Assembly (NCBI GenBank): GCA_046496815.1
Contig: JAWOGN010000129.1
Span: 1 to 13,397, forward strand
Source of the DNA: JAWOGN01 sp046496815
GTDB lineage: Bacteria; Desulfobacterota; DSM-4660; Desulfatiglandales; Desulfatiglandaceae
DNA length: 13,397 nt
Reading direction: 5' to 3'
Both the position numbers and the translations under genes were made by a program. The notes beneath the pieces are model-generated. The model did not search any database, was not told the origin of the DNA, and saw nothing but the letters and a program-made list of their open reading frames with translations. Of the stretch, positions 12,954 to 13,397 are shown one piece after another. Position 1 is the first letter of the stretch; each line of letters starts with the position of its first letter.

Positions 12954-13397
12954 TCAAAATGCATCCAGCCCAAGTGCTTTGATTTTTGATGCGTTTGGGC
13001 GACCTTCTGAATCCCATCCCCGCAATTTGTAGTACGGACGCAGCATTTTGTTCAGTTCACACACATGACCCTTGGCGGGACCATCCGGGAGGGGTTCATT
13101 GATGATCCGTTGGGGCAGCGAATCGTTTTTGGCGCTAAACCCGGCTCGAACAAGAAAAAGCCGTTCCGCGTTGACGACCCGTTCGCCTGCCTGAAGCAGT
13201 GTTTCCATACTGTAATCGGCTCCGGTCGCCGCATTTAACAGTCGGAGTATCCCCTCCGGTTGAATGTCACGGGTGGGCGTGACGTAATTGCGCACAGAAA
13301 AGAAAACGCAGAGCCCGGCTGAGTCTATAACGGCAAAAACGTCCTGCCACTCTTTCACAAGTTGTGGTTTGTCCTCCCAACTCAACGGATCGATGAG
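12954..13397 (-). CDS. Aldehyde ferredoxin oxidoreductase-family protein, C-terminal part (5' partial)
   Basis: The frame is open to the window edge and gives the last 147 residues of a tungsten- or molybdenum-pterin oxidoreductase of the AOR family. These enzymes oxidise aldehydes to acids with ferredoxin, and relatives include the BamB subunit of class II benzoyl-CoA reductase. Visible marks are VIDSAGLC, whose Cys matches the C-terminal ligand of the [4Fe-4S] cluster, then AERLFLVRAGFSAKNDSLPQR (domain 3), the EPLPDGPAKG segment and the YYKLRGWDSEGRP ending with IKALGLDAF. The pterin-binding N-terminal domain is outside the window, so the subgroup and substrate cannot be told. It is convergent with livF and not in its operon. 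Confidence 0.88.
   Translation of the reverse strand, partial: LIDPLSWEDKPQLVKEWQDVFAVIDSAGLCVFFSVRNYVTPTRDIQPEGILRLLNAATGADYSMETLLQAGERVVNAERLFLVRAGFSAKNDSLPQRIINEPLPDGPAKGHVCELNKMLRPYYKLRGWDSEGRPNASKIKALGLDAF

Noticed and set aside
12863..12982. 39-codon frame after livF
   Set aside because: It overlaps the 3' end of the AOR-family gene on the other strand, is very short, and has no recognisable product.

Overview
The window looks like chromosomal DNA from an anaerobic proteobacterium-like organism, most plausibly a sulfate reducer or syntroph of the Desulfobacterota. This rests on gene content only: an LUD-domain protein with a cysteine cluster, a tungsten/molybdenum aldehyde ferredoxin oxidoreductase-family protein, a complete branched-chain amino acid-type (Liv) ABC transporter, a full-length HrpA, and a near-consensus sigma-54 promoter. 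No rRNA, tRNA, transposase, phage gene or CRISPR array was seen.

Layout. (1) Bases 2-2513, + strand: the C-terminal end of an unrecognised acidic protein, then a fold-type III PLP decarboxylase, then a stand-alone C39-like cysteine peptidase. These three point the same way and may form a small amino-acid or peptide tailoring cassette that begins outside the window. (2) 2545-3336, +: a consensus-like sigma-70 promoter and an LUD protein. (3) 3337-3767: a gene-poor, signal-rich spacer. It holds a 10-bp dyad, a strong sigma-54 promoter, about 230 nt with no convincing coding sequence, and an intrinsic terminator. Together these look like a sigma-54-dependent small RNA gene. The same spacer carries a four-tract G-quadruplex motif on the hrpA strand, and it shares a G-run with the terminator hairpin. 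(4) 3768-7709, - strand: hrpA, a DEAH/RHA RNA helicase. (5) 7710-8225: the divergent spacer between hrpA and livK, with a perfect 9-bp GC-rich stem-loop, a possible promoter and small repeats. (6) 8226-12819, +: livK-livH-livM-livG-livF, a full transporter operon with a terminator-like hairpin between livK and livH, an ATGA overlap at livH/livM and tight spacing at livG/livF. (7) 12954-13397, -: the C-terminal part of an AOR-family enzyme, convergent with livF.

The liv genes encode one machine: a periplasmic binding protein, two permeases and two ATPases. The substrate may be branched-chain amino acids, but related systems also take up aromatic acids, amides or urea. The best candidates for something undescribed are the sigma-54 small RNA locus, the hairpin/G-quadruplex overlap behind hrpA, and the decarboxylase/C39-like cassette.
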